A stretch of 64,000 bases of DNA, from the NCBI RefSeq assembly GCF_023053635.1, contig NC_086192.1:12191501-12255500 (forward strand), in the 5' to 3' direction. Numbering within the stretch: the stretch's first letter is position 1; every line of letters begins with the position of its first letter. Position numbers and translations under genes: made by a program. Source of the stretch: Elgaria multicarinata webbii. Its lineage: Eukaryota > Chordata > Lepidosauria > Squamata > Anguidae. A model generated the notes under the pieces. The model did no database searches. It was not told the origin of the DNA and saw only the letters and a program-made list of their open reading frames with translations. Of the stretch, positions 10,158 through 22,100 are shown one piece after another.

Positions 10158-13100
10158 CTAGACAGGAAAGAAAACCATCCGCTAAAATAAATGTTTCTTT
10201 TCTCCTTCGTGACTGGACAAGGCCAGAAACGCTTTATTTTTAGACTGTCTTAAACACTTCTTTCTCTCAACCCCACAACAGGACAATTTAGAAATCAGCA
10301 CGACATGAACAGACAGGAACACTTATGCTCCATCCCATAAACGGCAGCTCGCCATCCTGTCCTGTCTGAACCACCCGGGCTTTGGCATAGCCAGGCAGCT
10401 GCCTCCAGGGGACCCATGTGGTTACCCTCAAGCATCCAGTTTTGGGTTTTATCCTGTCAGGGTCCTGTGGAGGGGGGCGTTTCGGGATAAACCTTTGTCT
10501 ATTAAAGCTACATGTTTACCTCAATGGCCCCATTCAGAAGACACCTTAAGCCACGGCTTTAACCACACTGGTTAAGCCAGAAAGCCAGGCTGCATTCAGA
10601 AGACACCTTAAGCCACGGCTTTAACCACACTGGTTAAGCCAGAAAGCCAGGCTGCGTTCAGAAGACACCTTAAGCCACGGCTTTAACCGCACTGGTTAAG
10701 CCAGAAAGCCAGGCTGCGTTCAGAAGACACCTTAAGCCACGGCTTTAACCACACTGGTTAAGCCAGAAAGCCAGGCTGCGTTCAGAAGACACCTTAAGCC
10801 ACGGCTTTAACCACGCTGGTTAAGCCAGAAAGCCAGGCTGCGTTCAGAAGACACCTTAAGCCACGGCTTTAACCACACTGGTTAAGCCAGAAAGCCAGGC
10901 TGCGTTCAGAAGACACCTTAAGCCACGGCTTTAACCACACTGGTTAAGCCAGAAAGCTTAAGTTAATTATCTGCTGCATGAAAGAATACTTCCCAATGGT
11001 ACCAAAGTAGCTGTTGAGAGGTGCATGTGTGAAACGATGCCCTTTGGGGGGGGATAGTTTGGGGGGGCGCTCCCCCAAAGTCTTGCACTTGCACCGAAAT
11101 TGTTCGATTGACAACACTGACCACTGCTTTAAGCTTGAGAGTTTCACGTGACTCTGAATGTTCCTGCAATCGTATGAGCATCGCCCACGTTGCGGACAAA
11201 ACCCCGGTCTAGAACGGCTGCGTCCGAACATCACGCTAGCGTATGGTTTTGCGCGACGTGAACGAGGTCGCCTTCCAACAACTCAAACCTTTCCCCCCTG
11301 CCCTCTCCTCCTCTGGGAGGAGGAGTCTGGAAGCTTCCGTGGTTGATTAACCTTAAACCTGTGGTCAAGCTTAACTATGGTTAGTTTCAAACAAGCCAAC
11401 TTCGATGTTGGCTTGTTCAGGTCTAAAAATGGCTCAGATTAACCGCAGTTTGCCAGAGTTGGGTGAAGCAGCAAGCTGTGGTTAATCAAAACCACTTCCA
11501 GACACCACATAGAATCATAGAATAGTAGAGTTGGAAGGGGCCTAAAAGGCCATCTAGTCCAACCCCCTGCTCAATGGGAAAAGGGGATGGAAAGGAGGAG
11601 AGCATGAACCCTGAGGAAGGCTAGGCTCATTCACCCTTGGCTAACCCATCGGTAGCGTGATGTCCAAACGCAGCCAGGCTCTGTTGACTTGGCGTTGAGG
11701 TTCCTGAGATCATATACGCCGGTGGTGCTGCCCAATTCTTCTTCGGGTTGCTGTCAACCGTTGTAGCCCTTCCAAGGAGCCTGCTTACCCTCCATGGGAA
11801 GTACTGGTCTTCCATTCTGCCAATCCCCAGGCATCCGCGCACGTTCTTGCCCCACACGAAGAGCTCTCCGCGGTCTGTAAACCAAAATAGCAAACGGTCC
11901 CTCAAGATGGGATGGAGAATGTGGCTAGGGAGACCTTTTTCTCCCTCTCTCAAAACACGAGAGACAGGAAGCCGATTGGTGGGAGATTCAGGACAAATAA
12001 AAGGAAGTCCTTCTTTACACAGAGCATGGTTAAACTATGGAACTCACTACCACAAGATGCAGTGAGGGCCGCCAATCTAGATGGCTTCCAAAGGGGGTGG
12101 GATAAATTCTTGGAGGGGAAGGCTATCCAAAGCTACTAGCCCTGATCACAGAATCATAGAATAGCAGAGTTGGAAGGGGCCTACAAGGCCATCGAATCCA
12201 ACCCCCTGCTCAATGCAGGAATCCACCCTAAAGCATCCCTGACAGATGGCTGTCCAGCTGCCTCTTGAAGGCCTCTAGTGTGGGAGAGCCCACAACCTCC
12301 CTAGGGAACTGGTTCCATTGTCGTACTGCTCTAACAGTCAGGAAGTTTTTCCTGCTGTCCAGCCGGAATGTGGCTTCCTTTAACTTGAGCCCGTTATTCC
12401 GTGTCCTGCACTCTGGGAGGATCGAGAAGAGATCCTGGCCCTCTTCTGTGAGACAACCTTTCAAGTCTTTGAAGAGTGCTCTCATGTCCCCCCTCAATCT
12501 TCTCTTCTCCAGGCTAAACATGCCCAGTTCTTTCAGTCTCTCTTCAGTCTCTCTCCGGCTATTGGGCGGTATAGAAATGTAATAAATAAATAAATAAATA
12601 GGGCTTTGTTTCCAGACTCCTGATCCGAACCCAACAGAACTCTAAAAGACGTGTCCCAGGTGAGCACCTGGGATACTTCCTTTAGGCCTTAGCTAGACCT
12701 ACCTGTTATCCCGCGACGGAGGAGGGAAGATCTCACGTTGTGTGTAACGCGAGATCCCTCCTCTGTCTACACGTGACACGCGACGACTTCAGAAGGAGAG
12801 GCGTCGCGCCCGCCATTTTTAAAAAAAATTAAAGGGCCAGCAGCGCACGAACGCTCGTGCGCAAAAGGTAAGTCCTTTTTTAAATTTAAATTACGTTCCC
12901 CAATTCCCCCACCCTACCCCCAATGGGTGCAGCGCTCCTGAGGAGCACTGCGCCCCGTGCGCGGCTCCTGGCTCCTCGCGAGGAATCGCACGGAGTCGGG
13001 TCAACTTCATAGTTCTGTGGTCTGAGGCTCAGCCCGGGACTGCAGAAAAACCGGGGCCAAAGAGGAGGGCTGTATCCCGGGGCAAGGGGAGGGATCATCC

Positions 13101-16100
13101 TTCCCTGATCCCGGGATCGCCCTGGGATAAAGCCCCATCCAGCTTAGAGTTATTTGGGGCAACTACAGAGTCCCCTGGCAAGAGCGGCCGAAGTGGCGGC
13201 AGCTGTTCCAGTCCACACAGCAGGGTTGTTTTTCAGAGCAATGGCTGATGGGATACTAGGGGAGGACTTGGGGGTGGGGAGAGGATGGGGGATGTGTCAA
13301 ACGCACCCTTTACTAACCCAGTGCTGGACTTAATCCAGGCCACATAAATAGACAATTTCCCAGACAACTGTAAATGGACATCTGTAACCCTGTACACACT
13401 TCCTGGGAAGCAAGTCTCTTTGAACTCCGTGGGAATTGCTTATGACAAGACACTGGAAGGCACTTACTGGTGATCGCAGCAAACTGGTTGAGTCCACAAC
13501 GGATCCGAGCCACGCGGATGTCTGGGTTGAGGTCCGACGAGCCAAAGAGGGTGGGTGGGATCATTTCGGGGGTAGCGGTTTCCATCAGCTTCGGTCCTTT
13601 CCCGAGGATCCCGTAGCCCCACACGAAGACGTGGCCCTCCTCTGGTTTGGGTTAGGAAAATAAGTTTGGTAGGGATACGTGCTTCTTCTTTGCAACGTGA
13701 AGTCAACCAGACCCCCCCTCCCCAGCCAAGATGGTTCAGCTGGCAGCCTCACGTGTCCCCTCGTTTAAATTCTACCCAATTCTCCCCGCACCCCCCAAAA
13801 AAACCCTTGCCATCTAGAACCTACAGAGAAGGACAAACCTTCTCCAAACTGGCTCCCCTCCAAATAGGGTGGACTACAATTCCACCATCCCCAGCCAGCA
13901 TGGGGATGATAGGAATTGCAGGCCACCACACCCAGAAGGCGCCAGGCTTGGGAAGACATGATTAAAATGCTTGAAATAACAAAAGGGTCGCGGGACGTCT
14001 GCCGCGATCAGGCTACCCCAGACAGCCCCGGGCTTGGCAGGAATTCGGTTCTGCTTATCCCCATGGTAGTAAAACTGGGTCTTGCGTTATTTAAAGCAGT
14101 GCCCCGGGTTCGGAGAAGTCCCCTCCAGAAAGGGCTCACCGTTCAAGAGGGCGTTGACCGTCCCCCCACAGGAAACCTCCTTCACTCTCCCGACCTTGAA
14201 GGGCAGGTGTCTTGGCACGTTGACCTACGAAGGATGGAAATTTGGAATACAACGCTGGTGGGTATTTTTTTAGGACTTGCACATAAAGAGTTGCACATTT
14301 TAAGTTTGAAGAGGCAACTCAGCTAGGGTTGCCATACGTCCTGGAAAACCTGGAATGTTCTGGTTTCCAAGCATTTCCAAAATGCCCCGGCCAGTCAGTC
14401 AAGAATCCCGGATTCCTGTTCCAGCCGGAGAAATTCCAACCTCCAAAATGGTGCCTTGAGCCTGCTCGGTGGAGTGGAAGTCTCCATACTGAAGTCTCCT
14501 CTAGCTTTTGAGAACTAGTGGAGGAATGGAATTTAGTGTCATATTTTTTTCTTTCTGTTTACTTAAACTGTTCTTTGCCTATTATTTATTCCCAGGTGCT
14601 TAAATACTTTAGGCTGCAATCCTATGCATACTTACTTGGGAATAAGCCCTATTTAACTAATAGGATTTGTTTCTGAGTAGACACACATACGACTGCAGTG
14701 TTAGATAACTACGGCCTTAACTACACCTAAGGTTTATCCCGGGATCGTCCCAGGGTCATTCCTGGGCATCTAAATGACACACAGGAGATCCCGGGAGCAG
14801 GCAGAACCAATACTAGAGGGCCCGGCCGAAACATTTTACTGATGGAGCAGGAACAAAAAATTGCAAAGCTGGTCAAGTTGTTGGGGAACCTGACGCAGAC
14901 AATCCCACACATAAAAATACAATAATAAATTCAATAAGTGTCTTCTGCCCTTGCACGACACTCAAAATTAGCCAACTGAGCGGCCACCTCACCCCGTTTC
15001 ATGGCAGGGCCGGCTCAGCCCTCCCTCGTTTAACGCAGCACACGCATTACAGACGCGAAAATCCCATCCGAACCTGGGTTGACTCAGTAATTGAAGCCAG
15101 CTGCAGGTACTCGGAGTTCCCCCAGCCAAAGAGGTCGCCGTCTTCCGACACGGCAAGGCAGCAATCGCCGTAGCTGGTAACCTGAACGATGCGGACGCCG
15201 GCGATGTCACCGCCGACCTTTGTGGGGGCGCTGGCGATGTCGTAATGGCCGAGGCCTGGTTTAGAAAGGGAGAAAGAGACGTCCTCGTCTGTAGCAAACT
15301 GGATGGTCCAGTGACTAATCAGCAGGGCAGTGAAACTGGGATACCTGCAGGGGACGACAGGGAACCCATTGTCATGTTTCTCCGAAACCTCCTGCCTTCA
15401 TGGGAGACAATAAGGAGGCCTGCTAAGTAATCCACAAAGCTTTATTCAAGCAATAAACGTCTCTTCCCGCCTGAAGAGAGTCTAATCTCTAAGAACTTTC
15501 CCCCCAGGCAAAACTATGCAAACTAAGCGGGACAATTGTCCGTTCGACGCGTTAACTTCAGAGAGGCCAGTTCTGAGGCAGCTTCTGACGGGACGCCAGC
15601 CGGGCTGACTTTCTCTCACCTTCCTTTCGCTCCGCCCGTTTTAGCCTGCGACGTATTCTAGGATGCGTTCTGTGCCTATTCCTGCATCCTGGCCACAGCG
15701 AGAGATGGGAAAATGTTTCCTGGAAAAGGACTCGGATCTACTTACAGTCCCCAGATGTGTTTCCAGGAGAGGAACAGCTTCCATTACGTCTTCTCAGGCC
15801 TCCGTCGTCTACGTAAGGAGTCTGCAGCCAGAGGTGGCTGAGCAACTGTTACCATGCCATCATGGGAAGCCCAAAAGGCAGGACACGGGTGCAACAGCAC
15901 CCTCCCACCCATGTTCCCCAGCAACTGGGGTATGCAGGCTTACTGCCTCTGATACCGGAGATAGCGCACAACCATCAGGGCTAGTAGCCATGGATAACCT
16001 TCTCCTCCAGGAATTGATCCAACCCCCTTTTCAAGCCATCCAAATGGGTGGCCATCACTACGTCTTGTGGTAGTGTCAACTCGGCGCTGTGAGGAGAAGT

Positions 16101-19100
16101 CCTTCCTTCGATCTGACCTGAATCTCCCACCAACCCAGCTTCATGGGATGACCCCCACTGGGATCTAGTATTAAGAGAGAGGGAGGAAAATGTCTCTTGT
16201 TGGAAGCTCAAGTAGCCGCCACGGCTCGGAGTGCCTTTTACCATCTTCGGTTGGTTCGCCAACTACGGCCTCTCCTGGACAGGGATCGCTTGGCCACGGT
16301 GGTACAGGCACTGGTAGCCTCAAGGCTGGATTACTGCAACGCGCTCTACGTGGGGCTGCCCTTGAAGCTGCTCCGGAAGCTGGAGCTAGTGCAGAACGCT
16401 GCAGCTCGGCTGTTGTCTGGAGCTGCCCATTTCCAGCATGGAACTCCTCTGTTGAGGGAACTGCACTGGCTGCCTATTTGCTACCGGGCCAGGTTGAAGG
16501 TTCTTGGACTTGTGCACAAAGCCCTAAACAACTTGGGACCAGGATACCTGAGAGAGCGCCTTCTCCCTTACCAACCTGCCCGGTCACTGAGGTCATCCAA
16601 GGGCCTGCTTCTGGTGGTTCCACATCGACCCATCCTCCGATTGGAATCCACCAGGGGAAGGGCCTTCAGCGTGGTGGCCCCCCTCCTGTGGAACTCCCTG
16701 CCTCTGGAGGTCAGGCAGGCTCCAACCTTGTACTCCTTTAGGCGCCTCCTGAAAACATCTTTATTCCAAGAAGCCTTTCCTTAACATGCAGCCTTGGATT
16801 TCTGATTTTTGCTTCTTTTTTAAATTTTGTTTTAACTGTTTTATTCTGTTTTTATTTTCATTTTACCTTGTACACCGCTCCGAATTTTTTTCAATGGGGA
16901 GCAAAATATATAAATATTCTAAATAAATAAATAAATAAATGAAATGTCTCCCCGTCCACATTCTCCACACCAGGCATGATTCTGTACACATCTCCCATGC
17001 ACTCCCTTACACACTTCCCCCCCCACCCCTAAAGTAAAACACCCTGAAGAACACCCTTTGGTCACCCCATAGCGTTCTGGAGAGGTACAAAGTTGTGGAA
17101 CACCTCCATCTTGGAAGCCAAACAAACTCGGTTGCGTGGCTTCCGGCAGCAGCCTCCATTTGTGTGGTGCAGAGTCGGGGGGGGGGGGAGGGAGGGGGGG
17201 CTGATCGTAACGCACCAGCACAGCCTACCTGTTTGGCCGTCAGCTCCCCACCCGCAGGAGTAGACATCGCCCCTCTCTGTCCGAAAGAGGCTGTGGTCCT
17301 GCCCACAGGCCACCTACACGGGGGAAAGGCAGCAGAAAAGGGAGTGTAAGGCAACCATCCCAAGGGCGTTTGCCAGTTGGGCAGGCAATCAAATAAAGAA
17401 ATAAATTCTTACAAAGCCAGTTACCCCCACATTCCTTCCATAGCGAATCGTGTTTCAGTAAAAAATCATTTTCACTTCCCCAACTTGATGGCCTCCAGGT
17501 GTCTCAGACTACAACTCCCATCATTGCCAGCGAGCAGGGCTAGGGATGGTGGGAAATCCCAGAATGGTAGAGTTGGGAGGGGCGTAGAAGGCCATCTAGT
17601 CCAACCCCCTGCTCAATGCAAGGACCCACCCTAAAGCATCCCTGACAGAGGGTTGTCCAGCTGCCTCTTGAAGGCCTCTAGTGTGGGAGAGCCCACAACC
17701 TCCCTAGGAAACTGGTTCCATTGTCGTACTGCTCTAACAGTCAGGAAGTTTTTCCTGATCATAGAATCCTAGAATAGCAGAGTTGGAAGGGGCCTACAAG
17801 GCCATCAAGTCCAACCCCCTGCTCAATGCAGGAATCCACCCTAAAGCATCCCTGACAGAGGGTTGTCCAGCTGCCTCTTGAAGGCCTCTAGTGTGGGAGA
17901 GCCCACCACCTCCCTAGGTCACTGGTTCCATTGTCGTACTGTGTGGCAATACCCACCTGTCTGTCCCTTAGGTATGTCTGGGTTAAATAGGTTGGCTGAA
18001 GGGATTGTGGGTTAGTTTAGTTTTAGTTTTAGTTTTGAAGTTTGGTTTTAGTCTGGGAGTTTTAGTCTGGCTTGTGCTTCGTGAGAGTGTTTGGTGTGAG
18101 GAGTGAGAAAAGATAGGACTTTAAGGGACTTGGGATGGTTGTTTTAGATATAAAAATAAGCAGGTTTGGTCTAAATTGAAATACCAAAGATCTGTTCAAT
18201 CTCAATAAACTTTACTTTGTGTTCTGTTACCACAAAGCACACGTCAGCTCGGATTTATTACCTGCTGTATTACACAGTGTATTACACAGAGTTCAAGAAA
18301 AACAGATTTACAAGACAAACAGATTTCTACCATTGTTTGGGAAGATTCATAGCTCGGGGGTAAGGAACCCGTTTTCCAGGCCGGGAGTGCCAAGTTCAGT
18401 CCCAGGAATTTATTTATATATTTATTGATTGCATTTTTATACCGCCCCATAGCCGAAGCTCCCTGGGCGGTTCACAAAAACTAAAACCATTCAAAGTATT
18501 ATTCATTTATTTATTTAAAATATTTATATCCCGCCCTATATCACTAAGATCTCAGGTACAGATAAAAACATACAGTAAAAAAAAAACCATAATGTAAAAT
18601 ACACATTAAAAACACGCCATACACTATTAAAACATCCTTAAAACATCCTTAAAACGCACCATGTATGGTTTGGAAACACCTCTGCCTAAAAAAACCCCTG
18701 AGAGCTACTGCCTGTCAGTGTCTGCAATACTGGGCTAGGCAGACCAAGAGCCTGACGTGGCATAAGGCAGCCCATAGAAATCGATCCAATTCCACAGGAA
18801 GAAGCGCACCAGAAATAACATACGAACCCCCAAAAGAATGACTTACTTGGACGACGCGACCTTCAAATCCTTGCAGTCTGTTAATCAGCTGGCTCTCGCT
18901 GTATTTCGCCGGGAAGAGATCGTAACAAAGAAAGCAAATCAGGCGAGCACGTAGGGGTACTGCGGAATTTTTACTTCGTTTTTTAAAAGGAAGGAATTAG
19001 GAGAGATGCCCAACTCATTCCGGACAAGGTTTTAAAGCGACAGCATTTCATTTCCGACATTTTTCTGTACTGCCTTTCTGGCACTGCACTTTGGGCAGCT

Positions 19101-22100
19101 TCCCGGTTTAAATAATGGCTTAAGGGGACCTTAGTTGACTGATTTATTGAAAGAGGTTTACTCCTGCTGGCGAATAGGGGTGTGGCGATGAATCCAAGGC
19201 CTGCAGCACGCGCACCAGCAGAGTGAAAGGGAAGGAGAAGGAGCATTTTCCTTTCCTTTCTTCCTTTTCCAGTTTTCCTCTTCAAAACCCCAACGGCAGG
19301 GAAATGAATGATTCTAGGTCCTTCCCGTGTGCTCCAGAGAAGTGTCAGGGACACAGGAGGACTTTGGATCCTGCAGAACCTCACCCAGCAGGCTAGAAAA
19401 CGCTCCCGGAACACTTCCTTTCTGAGGTCGCCAACATCACAGCTCCAACAGAGAAACTGCAGACCCTTCCAGATGGGGCTTGCAAAGTGAATTCTCTCCC
19501 CACCACCACCTTTGTTGTTGTTTATTTGTTCAGTTGCTTCCGACTCCTCGTGACTTCCTGGACCAGCCCACGCCAGAGCTTTCTGTCGGCTGTCGCCACC
19601 CCTAGCTCCCCCAAGGTCAAGTCTGTCCCCTCCAGAATATCCTCCATCCATCTTGCCCTTGGTCGGCCCCTCTTCCTTTTGCCTTCCACTTTCCCTAGCA
19701 TCAGCCTCTTCTCCAGGGTGTCCTGTCTTCTCCTTATGTGGCCAAAGTACTTCAGTTTTGCCTTTAATACCATTCCCTCAAGTGAGCCATCTGGCTTGAT
19801 TTCCTGGAGTATGGACTGGTTTGATCTTCTTGCGGTCCAAGGCACTCTCAGCATTTCCCTCCAACACCCCAGTTCAAAAGCATCTATCTTCCTTCGCTCA
19901 GCCTTCCTTATGGTCCAGCTCTCGCAGCCATAGGTTACTACGGGGAATACCATTGCTTTAACTATGCGGACCTTTGTTGTCAGTGTGGTGTCTCTGCTCT
20001 TAACTATTTTATCAAGATTTGTCATTGCTCTCCTCCCAAGAAGTCAACGTCTTCTGATTTCCTGGCTGCAGTCAGCGTTTTTGGAAAAGTCCGTGGTCCC
20101 CAGGATGCCCTTGGAGGGAGAGCTCTGGAAAAGCCCATGTCTCCCAGGATGCCCTGTCCAGGAAAGGCCCTAGCTGGGGGATCAGCCGAATCTGATGCCA
20201 AGTACTCCGTGCCGCGGAGTCCAGCCGGGCCTCCAGTGACAACGATGAATCTAGGAGTACTCCCAAGCTACGCACTTGCTCCTTCAGAGGGAGCGTAACC
20301 TCATCCAGAACAATTCTATTAGATTGTAAGCCTATGCGGCAGGGTCTTGCTATTTACTGTTTTACTCTGTACAGCACCATGTACATTGATGGTGCTATAT
20401 AAATAAATAATAATAATAATAATAATAATAACTCGCTTACGTAATGTTGCAGTAGACTACATTGGGCTAGAGGGAGAAACAGTCTGTAGGCACTTCCAAC
20501 GTTGCCCCGTGGATCATTTAGAGCAGCGGTTCTCAACCTATGGGTCGCGACCCCTTTCACAGGGGTCGCCTAAGACCATCGGAAAACACATATTTCCGAT
20601 GGTCATTTATTTGTAATTAGAAAAAAATATTTCACAAGATGTAATTACATCTTGTTTTTGTGATTAATCACTATGCTTTAATTATGTTCAATTTGTAACA
20701 ATGAAAATGCATCCTGCCTATCAGATATTTACATGACGATTCATAACAGTAGCAAAATTACGAAGTTAGGAAGTAGCAACGAAAATAATGTTATGGTTGG
20801 GGGTCACCGCAACATGAGGAACTGTATTCAAGGGTCGCGGCATTAGGAAGGTTGAGAACCACTGCTTTAGAGTTTGGCAAACCTGCTCTAGAAATACATT
20901 TGAAGGTTGACGTTCTCACCTGTAAATTTCGCCTTCAATCACTTTCCGGCCGCACTGGCCATAGGAGTTGTTGCCCATGCTGAAGACTGAAACACAGTTA
21001 AGGGATGCCGTCAGACCAATACTACGCCTCACCCATCCATGGACAAAGAGAGAAAGAGAGAGAGAGAGAAATTGCCAGGCTCAGGATAAAAAGAGATTTC
21101 TCCTTTGGCTGCCGGCCAACCTCCCACCATTCGGCCATTATGAAAACATTTAAGGAGGATGTGTTGACGGCTTAAAAAACTGGATCCCCCTGGCTGCAGG
21201 GTGGAATTGGTTATTGGGCCTGGTTTTGTGGGGAAGAAAAGGTAGAACAAGCTTAGAGGCACGCGCACAGAGACACAGCCGCCGCCCAAAACTTTGGGAA
21301 AACGCGTAACTGCAAGACAACGCCCTGCTTGTGACCACGTGCCGCCGCCGTACCTCCTTCAGCATCCGTCAGCACCAAGGAATGCGCTCTCCCGCAGGAC
21401 ACCTGCAAAACCCGGGTCTGCTGCGGCTGGTCCAGGGGCAGCGGGATGGGGCTGGGTTCCAAGACGTATTCGTAGCCTTTTGCTTTTTTGTATGTGGAAT
21501 TAAAGAAAAGACAAACACATTGCATAGGAACGTCACGGCGAGTTCCAGAAAGGCAGATAACTTGGGCTGTTGCAGAAAAGACAACAGAGACCCGGTTTGC
21601 ACATCTCAGTATGCTCCTGTGGGTTATAGTTCACTTGGGTGTACACCGGCTGCCATTTTGAGGGTTTAACCTCAAAACCCTGGGTTCGCACAACACAACA
21701 GGCTGTGGCATGTTCATGCTATGGCTTGCACAGTCAAAACAGCAGTCAGCACATATCTCGCACTGACTACCTACCCGTACACTGCCCTCCTTGTCTAAGG
21801 CCCTCCTCCAGTTGCCTCCTCTAAAGGAGACCTGGAAAGTGCCAACAAGGGAAGGGTCTTCTTGGTGGTGGCCCCCAATTATGAAATGAACTCCCCAGCA
21901 AGGCCCACCTGGTGCCAACATGGTTATCTTTTCAGCGTATTGCAGCTAGAGATTTCAGGAAGGGAAAAGGATATGATATCCTTGCGGGTGCTCCTGCCAT
22001 CACAACTGAGATTGGTGGCTACCAGGGAAAGGGGCTTCTCAGTGATGGCACCCCAGTTTTAGCATGCTGTCTGCGGCGTTACCCACATTTCTATTCCCTT

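Noticed and set aside
10531-10964. Regular array considered as a CRISPR
   Set aside because: Units are contiguous 62-mers with no unique spacers, in an animal intron.
16190-16784. 195-codon open frame in RCC1L intron 6
   Set aside because: L2 LINE ORF2 C-terminus, shown by [12 protein letters not shown] and the nested insertion borders.
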